Of a stretch of DNA of 45,164 nt, positions 33,750-41,971 are shown piece by piece. The position numbers were made by a program, and so were the translations under genes. The notes below the pieces were generated by a model that did no database searches, was not told the origin of the DNA, and saw only the letters and a program-made list of their open reading frames with translations. Numbering within the stretch: position 1 is the stretch's first letter; each line of letters starts with the position of its first letter. The stretch comes from JBKEDC01 sp047975205 (GTDB lineage Bacteria > Bacteroidota > Bacteroidia > Bacteroidales > Prolixibacteraceae), in NCBI GenBank assembly GCA_047975205.1, contig JBKEDC010000040.1:1-45164 (forward strand), given 5' to 3'.

Positions 33750-34235
33750 ATGACATATACACTATATCTGTTGTTAGGGGGTAACTTAGGAGATAAACAA
33801 GCTATCTTTGAGCAAGCTACTTCCAGACTGACCGAGGAGTTAGGAAGCTTAGTTAATGCATCGTCTATTTTTGAAACTGAACCTTGGGGTTTTGAAGCTG
33901 ATGATCTGTTTTGGAATCAAGTGTTAGTTATTCAGACTACTAAAACACCTCAAGATGTATTGAAGGCAACAAAATCTATAGAAATAGAGCTGGGCAGAGT
34001 GCGTGGTGATGAACGATATGCATCTAGAACGATTGATATTGATTTGCTGTTTTATGATGATGCTGTAATAGATGAGGAAAACCTTCAATTGCCTCATCCG
34101 AGGATGATTAATCGGAAATTTGTATTGGAACCATTGCATCAGATAGCTGCCGACTTCCTCCATCCGGTATTTAAGAAAACTGTTTCACAGTTATTGAAAG
34201 AATGCGAAGATTCTTTGCGAGTAAAAGTAGTTTAA
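33750..34235 (+). CDS. folK: Hydroxymethyldihydropterin pyrophosphokinase
   Basis: 161 residues. The start LYLLLGGNLGDKQAIFEQA matches the HPPK N-terminus, followed by SSIFETEPWGFEADDLFWNQVL (pterin-binding loop), and ELGRVRGDERYASRTIDIDLLFYDD, which contains the signature [KRHD]-x-[GA]-[PSAE]-R-x-x-D-[LIV]-D-[LIVM]-D variant with its metal-binding aspartates. It then reads LPHPRMINRKFVLEPLHQIA. It transfers pyrophosphate from ATP to the folate precursor. It is coupled to ispG (2 bp gap) and ends at a strong convergent terminator. Confidence 0.96.
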   Translation: MTYTLYLLLGGNLGDKQAIFEQATSRLTEELGSLVNASSIFETEPWGFEADDLFWNQVLVIQTTKTPQDVLKATKSIEIELGRVRGDERYASRTIDIDLLFYDDAVIDEENLQLPHPRMINRKFVLEPLHQIAADFLHPVFKKTVSQLLKECEDSLRVKVV

Positions 34236-34248
34236 TATACAATTAAGA

Positions 34249-34302
34249 ATAAAAATAGAAGTCCTTCAAGCTAAACTAAGTTTGAAGGACTTCTATTTTT
34301 AT
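34249..34302. terminator. Convergent terminator between folK and lysC
   Basis: A perfect 21-bp stem, arms 34249-34269 and 34282-34302 with core AGAAGTCCTTCAA, and a 12-base loop. A5 and T5 runs at the stem base make it work for both converging genes. Confidence 0.92.
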
Positions 34303-34343
34303 GATATCTGTATTAATCAATACATCCTTTTTGATTGTGCGAT

Positions 34344-35663
34344 TTAAGCATGAGGCAATATTTTATCACTCAAAGCTTGTAGCGTACATTTCTTATTCTC
34401 GGTAGATACTAATATTGAAATATTGTGCCGACTTCCTCCATATGAGATCATGCGCACCGGAATGTTCTCTAATGCGGTAAAAACTTTCGATGCAAAATGA
34501 TTTTCCTCAGAGATAATATCACCTACAATACACACGATACTCATATTCGAATCAACCTCTACTTGTGCGAAGTGCTTAAGCTCTTCAACGATCTTGTTAA
34601 GGTGGTCTGTGTTGTCAATTGTTAATGATACGGCAACTTCTGATGTAGTAACCATATCAACCGGCGTTTTGTGTTTCTCGAATATATCGAAAATGGTACG
34701 CATAAAGCCGTAAGCCATAAGCATGCGATAGGAACGAATCTTAATAGCTATAATACCATCTTTAGCTGCTACAGCTTTGATGCCTGATCCGCTCGACTCC
34801 CGTGTAATTAAAGTTCCGCTATCGCTCGGATTCATTGTGTTCTTTAATCGAACAGGGATGTTATATAATTTAGCCGGGAGTACGGTTTGAGGGTGTAGGA
34901 TTTTAGCCCCGAAGTAAGCTAGCTCTGCAGCTTCGTTGAAAGAAAGCTGCTCAACCTTTTTTGTTCCCTCAACAAAACGAGGGTCGTTGTTGTGAAACCC
35001 ATCGATGTCTGTCCATATCTGAACTTCTTCGCTTTCAATAGCTGCACCAATTAAAGAAGCCGTGTAGTCGGAACCACCGCGTTGAAGGTTGTCGATTTCA
35101 TTTAAATGATTTCGGCAAATAAAGCCTTGTGTGACATAGTAATTGGCATGGCCGGCTTGCTTGATAGTCTTTTCAAGCAGAGGACTAATGGTATGAGCAT
35201 CAGCAGACTTGTCTTCATCAATACGCATAAAGTCTAAAGCAGGGATAAGCTTGGTGTTGTGTCCGTGAGATAGCATAAGTTGCGTGAACAGTGCTGTTGA
35301 TATTAATTCTCCTTGAGCTAATATTGTTTTTGTATCAACTTCAATGTTGAACTCTCCCATAGTTTGTTGGCGAATAGTGTTGAAGGCATTTTTGATGGCA
35401 AGCTCGCCTGCAGATTTATATTCACCTTTAAGAAGACTATTTACTACTTGATCGTAGTTGGTTTCCAAAGCTGCAATCTTCGTTGAGGCTGCTTCTTTGT
35501 TCTTGTTGGCTAAATAAGTAGCAATTTCAACTAATGCATTGGTTGTGCCCGACATGGCAGATAATACAACTATCTTTGATTCTCCATCGGTAACCAGCTT
35601 CATTACAGCATTCATGTTCTCAACACTTCCTACTGATGTTCCACCGAACTTAAAGACTTTCAT
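34344..35663 (-). CDS. lysC: Aspartate kinase
   Basis: 439 residues. The nucleotide-binding start is MKVFKFGGTSVGSVENM, followed by GGSDYTASLIGAAIESEEVQIWTDIDGFHNNDPR (Asp/substrate motif) and LSFNEAAELAYFGAKILHPQT. Two C-terminal ACT domains (about 300-439; IRSYRMLMAYGFMRTIFDIF...DMVTTSEVAVSLT and IVCIVGDII...) point to feedback control by lysine or threonine. It is mono-functional, with no homoserine dehydrogenase domain fused. It makes aspartyl phosphate, the first step to Lys, Thr, Met and Ile. The leader is only about 75 bp, too short for a lysine riboswitch. Confidence 0.95.
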   Translation of the reverse strand: MKVFKFGGTSVGSVENMNAVMKLVTDGESKIVVLSAMSGTTNALVEIATYLANKNKEAASTKIAALETNYDQVVNSLLKGEYKSAGELAIKNAFNTIRQQTMGEFNIEVDTKTILAQGELISTALFTQLMLSHGHNTKLIPALDFMRIDEDKSADAHTISPLLEKTIKQAGHANYYVTQGFICRNHLNEIDNLQRGGSDYTASLIGAAIESEEVQIWTDIDGFHNNDPRFVEGTKKVEQLSFNEAAELAYFGAKILHPQTVLPAKLYNIPVRLKNTMNPSDSGTLITRESSGSGIKAVAAKDGIIAIKIRSYRMLMAYGFMRTIFDIFEKHKTPVDMVTTSEVAVSLTIDNTDHLNKIVEELKHFAQVEVDSNMSIVCIVGDIISEENHFASKVFTALENIPVRMISYGGSRHNISILVSTENKKCTLQALSDKILPHA

Positions 35664-35695
35664 TATGATTTTTTTATATTCTTGAAATTAAAAAG

Positions 35696-35733
35696 AAATA
35701 GCGACAGTAATATGAGTTATACTATCGCTATTT
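35696..35733 (-). terminator. Terminator after the POT-like transporter
   Basis: AAATAGCGA and TCGCTATTT pair over 9 bp, with an inner AGTA/TACT extension after one mismatch. It lies 8 bp beyond the transporter stop on the minus strand, though the T-run is short. Confidence 0.7.
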
Positions 35734-35740
35734 TATAAAG

Positions 35741-37123
35741 TTATTCTTGGATTAATTTTTTTCCATCAATTTTTCTTACAACCACACCATATATGATTAA
35801 TGCAACAGCTGAAATGAGAGCAATTGCACCAAAGTAATACCAAATGTAATGCGCATGTGCTGTGGCCTCATGCCAAGCCTCAGTTCTTCCGCCGTAGAGA
35901 GAAGGGTCGGGGCAATATTCTTCTAATAGAAAGCCCGACATAATGAAACCGAATAAACTGGATAAGAAAGAGTGTAAATGACTAAATCCTAAATATAATC
36001 CTTCTTCGCCTTTGGGAGCTTGTAATGAAAAGTATTCTAAGAAGCGGGGAGATATAAATGATTCCGCCAAACCTTGAAATGCAATACCAACAATCATCAT
36101 AAAAGCGATAGGATGCATACCAAACGGCATAGCAGTATCGGCAGGAAAAATATTACCGGCCGCCATGCACAAAGCAGAAACAGGCATGATAAACATACCG
36201 ATAGTCATGGAGAATAGTGCCGTTTTCTTTTTCATCATTGATGTGATGAGAGCCACGGTGCAGAAAACTACCAATGGGTTAACATTGGCATACCAACTCG
36301 GAGAAGCCCCTTCGCCTGCCATGCGCAGCACATACTTTGGCATAGTGGCATATAGTTGATGTTGCACCATCCAGAAGCCGGTGATGATTACAATGAGTAT
36401 AATCAAACGGGCATTAGTAAGCACCTTGATAAATGCCTGCCAGATTTCAGAAAATTTCTTTCCTTCTTGCTCTTGGGCAAAGGGTTTGAAGAAAAAGATG
36501 ACAGCTAGTAAAGCGACAAGCGTCATACCTGCCGAAAAATAGCTGATGTTAATATAACCCATGTCTCCCATGGCATCACGCAGCGGTTTTACGATGGTTT
36601 TGCCGGAGAAAGCTCCGATATTTACAATCGTATAAAAGATGGAGAAGCCCTGCGCACGATTCTCAGCTGTTGTTTCGCGAGATACTGTTCCGGTAATAAC
36701 CGATTTAATAAAACTGCCACCAATAATGATAAGCGCCATAATAGGAATGATAGTATAGCGCAGATTAGAGCTTTCAATACCGGTGAAAGTGGTTTCATGA
36801 CCATAGCTTACCAAGCCGGAGCTTTCCAATAAAGTAGGAAATATGCCTAAACCTAAATAGCCTAAGGTGAGTAAAGAAAAGGCTAGCACCAACGACTGTT
36901 TAAACCCGATTTTATCGGCAATAGCGCCGGCAAATGTGGGCAAGAAGTAAAGTAGGGCAGAGAAGGTGCCGGCAATGGCGGCAGCCTGTACATCGCTAAA
37001 GGCTAAAATGCGTGAAAGATAGAGTGTGATAACGATAAAAACGCCGTAATAAGCGGCACGTTCTAAAAGCTCAGCGATATTGGCAACCCAAAACGCCTGC
37101 GAAAATTTTGTTTTTTCTGACAT
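35741..37123 (-). CDS. MFS transporter, POT/peptide-transporter-like
   Basis: 460 residues with about 12 hydrophobic segments. The N-terminal ANIAELLERAAYYGVFIVITLYLS recalls the ERFSYYG-type motif of proton-dependent oligopeptide transporters, and LPTFAGAIADKIGFKQSL is the MFS loop 2-3 motif with conserved GxxADKxG. The middle (AENRAQGFSIFYTIVNIGAF) also matches POT members. Substrate is probably small peptides, but related MFS groups cannot be excluded. A TATATTTG -7 box lies on the minus strand at 37153-37160. It is monocistronic. Confidence 0.85.
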   Translation of the reverse strand: MSEKTKFSQAFWVANIAELLERAAYYGVFIVITLYLSRILAFSDVQAAAIAGTFSALLYFLPTFAGAIADKIGFKQSLVLAFSLLTLGYLGLGIFPTLLESSGLVSYGHETTFTGIESSNLRYTIIPIMALIIIGGSFIKSVITGTVSRETTAENRAQGFSIFYTIVNIGAFSGKTIVKPLRDAMGDMGYINISYFSAGMTLVALLAVIFFFKPFAQEQEGKKFSEIWQAFIKVLTNARLIILIVIITGFWMVQHQLYATMPKYVLRMAGEGASPSWYANVNPLVVFCTVALITSMMKKKTALFSMTIGMFIMPVSALCMAAGNIFPADTAMPFGMHPIAFMMIVGIAFQGLAESFISPRFLEYFSLQAPKGEEGLYLGFSHLHSFLSSLFGFIMSGFLLEEYCPDPSLYGGRTEAWHEATAHAHYIWYYFGAIALISAVALIIYGVVVRKIDGKKLIQE

Positions 37124-37577
37124 ATAGTTGTTTAGTTGTGAAATATAGATTGCAAATATAGTATTAATCTATGTATTTATCCCATACTGTAAGCACACAA
37201 ACATTAGAGAAGTTTGCATATAACCGGAGTTTAATTAATGCATAAACTTTCATTTTCTATGTTCATCTTCTGCAAAGAATAGATGCAGGTTGTAATTTGT
37301 GCAGGCTATATCAGAAAAGGATGCATGTCCATAGATGTTTTTTGAACTATTCTCGAGAATATGTTATACTCCGAATACATTTTTACTTTAATTCTCATTG
37401 AGAATTGGCGAAACTTACGCTTTCACACTTCATCCTCCGAGAATATTCTACGGCAACAGAAATGGTTATGCTATATTTGCATTTTTTAAGTGTTTTGATA
37501 TTAAACGATTAGATGCAATTGTATTCTAAACAAGCAAATAACCGGTTGGAAATACAAATATAAAGAAATGAATAATT
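37124..37577. promoter_or_regulatory. Divergent promoter region with three GAGAAT palindromes
   Basis: The region between a leftward transporter and a rightward secreted-protein gene contains TATTCTCGAGAATA (37348-37361), ATTCTC-ATT-GAGAAT (37391-37405) and AGAATATTCT (37440-37449), spaced about 44-46 bp centre to centre. These share the half-site GAGAAT/ATTCTC and may be operators. A TATATTTG box at 37472-37479 is the likely rightward promoter; CAAATATA at 37153-37160 is the leftward one. Confidence 0.55.
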
Positions 37578-38438
37578 ATGCAGAAAAATAGAATAAAGGG
37601 CGTAGGATTGTCCCTATTGTTAATGACAGGATTTTCATTAGCCGCGAATGCACAAACAAGTGCTGAAAAATTAAACGATGATGTTCAAACAAAAGTTGCT
37701 GAAATTAGCGCATTTTATAAAAGCGAATTAGGAGCTAAACAACTGTTTGCAGAACAAAATAAAGCAGCACTCTATATGCTGTTACTGGAAGAGAAAGATA
37801 ATCGTTCGAAAGCAGAGAAATTAGCAGAGAAGCTGGTTGATGCAGATTTTGAATTGAAAAATATTCGTATGGAAATACGCCAAAAGATAGATGAAGTCAT
37901 ACCTATTTCCGAACGGATTATGCCGTGTAGGATTCCGGATGCTGACTTTTTAGAAGCTCCATTCTCACGAAAAGGAAAAGTTATGCCGTTTGAAAATCCG
38001 CACTTCGGTATGTGTGAGCCTTCTAATATGGCTCCGCAAGATAAAATGACACCTATGGCAAAACATCATGGTGAATTTCAAAGAAAACCGGCAATGGAAA
38101 ACAAGCAACCGATAGCAAATGAAGCTGTGAAAGCAATTAAGAGCAAATATGAGGTAGAAAGAAATGACCTTCGCAAGGCACAATTTTCAGAAGAAAAGCT
38201 AAAAGCAGCGTTAAATGAACGCAAAGCTTTACAAAAACAGTTGATGACTTTGCAAATAGAGGAGTTCTACGAAATTTTAAATGCCTTACCTGAAGACGAC
38301 AGGGCCGGATATCGCATGCGAGAGGCTAAACAGATAGCTTTGGATTGCATGAGAGAAAGAAAAGGAGAGAAAAGGTTTGGGGAAGGAAAACCCGGCATGA
38401 TGAATAACGAAAGACCTCCTTTCACACAAAGAAGATAA
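37578..38438 (+). CDS. Secreted helical protein with Met/His-rich middle
   Basis: 286 residues with a signal peptide (GVGLSLLLMTGFSLAANAQ). The mature protein has two charged alpha-helical regions (about 28-112 and 185-260, e.g. NDLRKAQFSEEKLKAALNERKALQKQL) joined by a middle rich in Met, His, Pro and two Cys (ERIMPCRIPDADF, FGMCEPSNMAPQDKMTPMAKHHGE), and a basic Gly/Pro/Met-containing tail. This resembles Spy/CpxP or heavy-metal-resistance (LTXXQ-type) periplasmic proteins in general design, but no LTxxQ motif is present. A periplasmic chaperone or metal-binding protein is plausible. The palindromic boxes upstream suggest tight control. Confidence 0.7.
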   Translation: MQKNRIKGVGLSLLLMTGFSLAANAQTSAEKLNDDVQTKVAEISAFYKSELGAKQLFAEQNKAALYMLLLEEKDNRSKAEKLAEKLVDADFELKNIRMEIRQKIDEVIPISERIMPCRIPDADFLEAPFSRKGKVMPFENPHFGMCEPSNMAPQDKMTPMAKHHGEFQRKPAMENKQPIANEAVKAIKSKYEVERNDLRKAQFSEEKLKAALNERKALQKQLMTLQIEEFYEILNALPEDDRAGYRMREAKQIALDCMRERKGEKRFGEGKPGMMNNERPPFTQRR

Positions 38439-38460
38439 AAGTAGTTTAGTAGTTGGTAGT

Positions 38461-38495
38461 TGAGGTACCTCCTTCGTGGGGTGCCTCTTTTTGTT
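38461..38495 (+). terminator. Terminator after the secreted helical protein gene
   Basis: GAGGTACC and GGTGCCTC pair (with a G-T pair) around a loop of about 9-10 bases, followed by TTTTTGTTTG. Confidence 0.75.
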
Positions 38496-38539
38496 TGCAG
38501 AAAAATGAAACCGGAGGTTTAAAAGCCGATTCATTTTTG

Positions 38540-38547
38540 TAAATTTG
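38540..38547 (+). promoter_or_regulatory. -7 promoter element of pyrH
   Basis: TAAATTTG lies 33 bp before the chosen ATG at 38581, with a TTT at about the -33 position. It excludes the in-frame upstream start at 38545. Confidence 0.6.
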
Positions 38548-38580
38548 TTTTTATTCGTAGAAACCAACAACACAACTATT

Positions 38581-39291
38581 ATGACAAAATACAAACGAGT
38601 ATTATTGAAACTGAGCGGCGAATCGTTAATGGGGAATCAAGAATATGGCATTGATACCAGTCGTTTGAACGATTATGCGGAAGAAATTAAGAATGTGACA
38701 GAGCAAGGCACGCAAATGGCTATTGTTATTGGAGGAGGTAATATTTTCAGAGGATTGAGCGGAGCTTCAAAAGGATTTGACCGGGTAAAGGGTGATCAAA
38801 TGGGCATGCTGGCAACCGTAATTAATAGTTTGGCATTGCACTCTGCTTTAACATCGGTAGGGGTTAAATCGCGTGTACTCACGGCTATTCGAATGGAGCC
38901 CATAGGTGAGTTTTATTCTAAAGATAAAGCATTAGAAGCAATGAACAATGGTGAAGTAACCATACTCTCAGCCGGAACGGGAAACCCGTTTTTCACGACC
39001 GACACAGGTTCTTCCTTGCGTGGCATTGAAATAGGTGCTGATGTGATGCTGAAAGGTACGCGTGTTGACGGCGTTTATACTGCCGACCCGGAGAAAGACC
39101 CTACAGCTACAAAGTTTGACTCCATTAGCTTCGATGAAATTTATAATCGTGGATTGAAGGTTATGGATTTAACGGCTACAACTATGTGTAAAGAAAATAA
39201 CTTGCCGATTATTGTGTTTGATATGGACACTAAAGGCAATCTGACAAGATTGATGGCAGGCGAAAATATTGGTACTTTAGTAACGGTGTAG
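38581..39291 (+). CDS. pyrH: Uridylate kinase
   Basis: 236 residues from ATG 38581 (MTKYKRVLLKLSGESLMG). Motifs of bacterial UMP kinase: MAIVIGGGNIFRGLSGAS, DRVKGDQMGMLATVINSLAL, GTGNPFFTTDTGSSLRGIEI, MLKGTRVDGVYTADPEKD, and GLKVMDLTATTMCKENNLPIIVFDM. It phosphorylates UMP to UDP as a hexamer of the amino acid kinase fold. Often followed by frr in other bacteria; here it is alone, ending at a clean bidirectional terminator. Confidence 0.97.
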   Translation: MTKYKRVLLKLSGESLMGNQEYGIDTSRLNDYAEEIKNVTEQGTQMAIVIGGGNIFRGLSGASKGFDRVKGDQMGMLATVINSLALHSALTSVGVKSRVLTAIRMEPIGEFYSKDKALEAMNNGEVTILSAGTGNPFFTTDTGSSLRGIEIGADVMLKGTRVDGVYTADPEKDPTATKFDSISFDEIYNRGLKVMDLTATTMCKENNLPIIVFDMDTKGNLTRLMAGENIGTLVTV

Positions 39292-39317
39292 TATTATTTA
39301 TTTTTAATTGCAGCGAA

Positions 39318-39352
39318 AAAAAGGCTCAACCCGCTGAAGGTTGAGCCTTTTT
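39318..39352. terminator. Convergent terminator between pyrH and the GH20 gene
   Basis: AAAAAGGCTCAACC and GGTTGAGCCTTTTT pair perfectly over 14 bp with loop CGCTGAA; usable in both directions. Confidence 0.93.
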
Positions 39353-39368
39353 ATACTGAAAGCAATTC

Positions 39369-41651
39369 TTATTTTACACTTGGAATGATATAGTAATTAT
39401 CGCCGGAAAAAGTGGATAGTTTTTTGGCTTTGGGGCGTTTAAACGAAAGACGAATGTTTTCACCGTCTGCCATATTGAAATATTTCACTTTAAACGGATA
39501 ATATCCGGGCTCTAACTCTATTTGTCCCGATTGGTTGTTGTCGTAGCTGAATCCGTCGTTGTCGATAACCAGATTGTCGCCGATATATAGGGCTGAACCG
39601 CAAATGCTCCACAATTGGAAATAATAAACACCTTTAGCATCTATCTTAAGATATCCGTTAAATTCCCAACCTTGCATGCTTCCCAACGTATTGACCGGAA
39701 TGTTTAACCAATCGGTTGTATCGCTATATAACACAGTGCCACCTACTTCATGATAGGAGTAAAACGGGCCTTTATAGACTTTGTATAATACACCATGTTC
39801 TACATATCGCAGACGCTCGGCTTGTTGTAAGTGCCGTTTTATTATGGAGGTTACCGTGTAACTCCGTTTTCCGTTGGGCAGGAAACTAGCTGCTTTAAAT
39901 ATTATTGAATCGCCAAATAAAGGCAACTTAAATTCATTCTCATATAGAGCTGATTCTGTTGAAGGCTCACTGCCGTCGGTTGTATAATATATTTTTGCCG
40001 TTTCCGATTGGCAGCTGAGTTTAATATAGGCTTCCGACGATGTATAAAGCTGAATTGGGCTTAATCCTTCCGGAGGCGGAACTCTAAAGTTTATATCGGC
40101 ATTGCTGAGTCGTGCGTATTCTTCATCTAGTCGTTTGGTGAAGTTTTTAAAATTCTTTTTCTCGGACTGAGTCCACAACACCTCTGATAATGCCTCTACT
40201 CTGGGGAAATACATGTATTCCGTATGTTTGTCGGTGCTTATATATTCGCGCCATAGGTTGGCTTGAGCACCGATAATATTTTTTCTGACTGATTCTTTGA
40301 GATAGAAAGGAGCCGGGTCGTATTTATACAACTTTTCTAGGGTGACAAGCCCCCCGATGCTTAATGGTTCTTCAGGATCTATGCTTTGCTGCATATCAAG
40401 ATATACCGTAGATGCGGGTGTCATTATAGTTTTATGCCCTAATTCGGAAGCTTTTATACCTCCTTTTTCGCCTCGCCAGCTCATGATGGTAGCTCCTTTC
40501 GGAATACCTCCTTGCAGTATTTCATCCCAGCCTACAATGTTTTTACCTTTAGTTTCCAGATATTTTCCCATTTGAGCGATGAAATATGATTGCAATTCAT
40601 GTGCATCTTTGCACCCTGTTTCTTGCATTTTTTGTTGGCATAGAGGGCATTTATCCCAATGTGTTGTCGGGCATTCATCGCCTCCCACATGAATGTAGTT
40701 GAATGGGAAGAGTTTTACAAATTCATCGAGTACATTGTGCAAAAATTGGTAGGTTTCATCTTTGCCTGCACAGAATATGTTTTCAGAAACACCCCATTGT
40801 GTCCACACCTTTACTGAATCTTCGGGAAAACAACCTAAATTAGGATAGGCTGCCAATACAGCTTGAGCGTGTCCGGGCATTTCTAACTCGGGCATAACAT
40901 TAATATGAAGTTTGGCAGCATAGGCCACCACCTCTTTTACTTGGTCTTGAGTGTAGAAACCGGAGACTTTTCCATACTTGTATCGATAAGGTTTCCGGGT
41001 GAGATGTCCTATTAATGAAGAATCGCGCGTAGAACCTACAGTAGTAAGTCTGGGGTATTGGGGAATTTCAATACGCCAGCCTTGATCGTCGGTAAGATGC
41101 CAATGAAATACATTCAGTTTTAAACGAGCCATTTGGTCGAGTAGTTTCTTTATTTCATCTACTCCGGAGAAGTGGCGAGATACATCGAGGTGCATTCCAC
41201 GCCATTCAAAACGGGGCGCATCTTCAACTTGCACTAATGGTAATTCATCTATTTTTTTCTCAATCGGAAATAATTGTAAGAAGGTTTGTATCCCGTAGAA
41301 AATACCGGTGCTGCTGCTTGCACTGATAACGTAGTTGTTCATGTCAGAATGTATGCGATATGCTTCTTTCCCTATGATGGAGGCATCTAACATGAGTTCA
41401 ATTTTACGTTGGGCATGATCGCTTATTAACAAGTCGTGCCCCACCTTTTCTAATCCGTCGTGCAAGTTGTGAGCTTCGTTAATCAAAGTACTGTCTAAAT
41501 ATACAATTTTGACTTCTTGATCTATTTTAAAGCTACCGGAACTAAGATCTAGTTTGTTAGGTTGAGGAATAATGTTTAGGGTATTACTTTGTGCCCAAGA
41601 AAAATAGGTGCACATTAACAGGATAAGAAAAGATAGAAAGCGTTTTGTCAT
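39369..41651 (-). CDS. Beta-N-acetylhexosaminidase (GH20)
   Basis: 760 residues from ATG 41651 (MTKRFLSFLILLMCTYFSWAQ, a signal peptide); a longer in-frame start covers the promoter. Domains: GH20b N-terminal domain (about 20-145); catalytic TIM barrel (about 150-490) with FEWRGMHLDVSRHF, HWHLTDDQGWRIEI, PELEMPGHAQA and the catalytic pair D325-E326 in YIHVGGDECPTTHW; a chitobiase/FN3-like domain (KIYYTTDGSEPSTESALYE); and a C-terminal PA14-like sandwich (GVYYFQLWSICGSALYIGDN). It removes terminal GlcNAc/GalNAc from host or microbial glycans in the periplasm or at the surface. A minus-strand TATATTTG box is at 41676-41683. Confidence 0.95.
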   Translation of the reverse strand: MTKRFLSFLILLMCTYFSWAQSNTLNIIPQPNKLDLSSGSFKIDQEVKIVYLDSTLINEAHNLHDGLEKVGHDLLISDHAQRKIELMLDASIIGKEAYRIHSDMNNYVISASSSTGIFYGIQTFLQLFPIEKKIDELPLVQVEDAPRFEWRGMHLDVSRHFSGVDEIKKLLDQMARLKLNVFHWHLTDDQGWRIEIPQYPRLTTVGSTRDSSLIGHLTRKPYRYKYGKVSGFYTQDQVKEVVAYAAKLHINVMPELEMPGHAQAVLAAYPNLGCFPEDSVKVWTQWGVSENIFCAGKDETYQFLHNVLDEFVKLFPFNYIHVGGDECPTTHWDKCPLCQQKMQETGCKDAHELQSYFIAQMGKYLETKGKNIVGWDEILQGGIPKGATIMSWRGEKGGIKASELGHKTIMTPASTVYLDMQQSIDPEEPLSIGGLVTLEKLYKYDPAPFYLKESVRKNIIGAQANLWREYISTDKHTEYMYFPRVEALSEVLWTQSEKKNFKNFTKRLDEEYARLSNADINFRVPPPEGLSPIQLYTSSEAYIKLSCQSETAKIYYTTDGSEPSTESALYENEFKLPLFGDSIIFKAASFLPNGKRSYTVTSIIKRHLQQAERLRYVEHGVLYKVYKGPFYSYHEVGGTVLYSDTTDWLNIPVNTLGSMQGWEFNGYLKIDAKGVYYFQLWSICGSALYIGDNLVIDNDGFSYDNNQSGQIELEPGYYPFKVKYFNMADGENIRLSFKRPKAKKLSTFSGDNYYIIPSVK

Positions 41652-41971
41652 GATAATCAAAATTAGATATGTTGACAAATATAACATGTATTTATAGAAA
41701 GATGAATTTAAACCGCATTTGACGCTGCTAATTCGTGTGATTGAATAGTTGATTGTATGCCGGATAGCATTGAATCCTAATAGAACCTAACTTGTGTATT
41801 CACTTATGTGTTTAATGTAATTATTTATTAATTATCTGCAATTATTAATTATCATATGTAACTATCCTTTCTTTTTTTTCAATTTAAAAGTAAATTTGGT
41901 GATTGGACATCGAGTTAGTGGCATGATTTGCAGCTAACCGAATTGATCTTAGAATTAAAAATCTTAGAATT
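41652..41971. promoter_or_regulatory. Divergent promoter region of GH20 and sulfatase genes
   Basis: It carries a leftward -7 box (CAAATATA on the + strand, 41676-41683) for the hexosaminidase and a rightward TAAATTTG at 41891-41898 for the sulfatase, giving a leader of about 70 nt. The middle is AT-rich; no operator is recognised. Confidence 0.55.

Noticed and set aside
35664..35740. Lysine riboswitch before lysC
   Set aside because: Only about 75 bp are available and the hairpin there fits the terminator of the upstream transporter.
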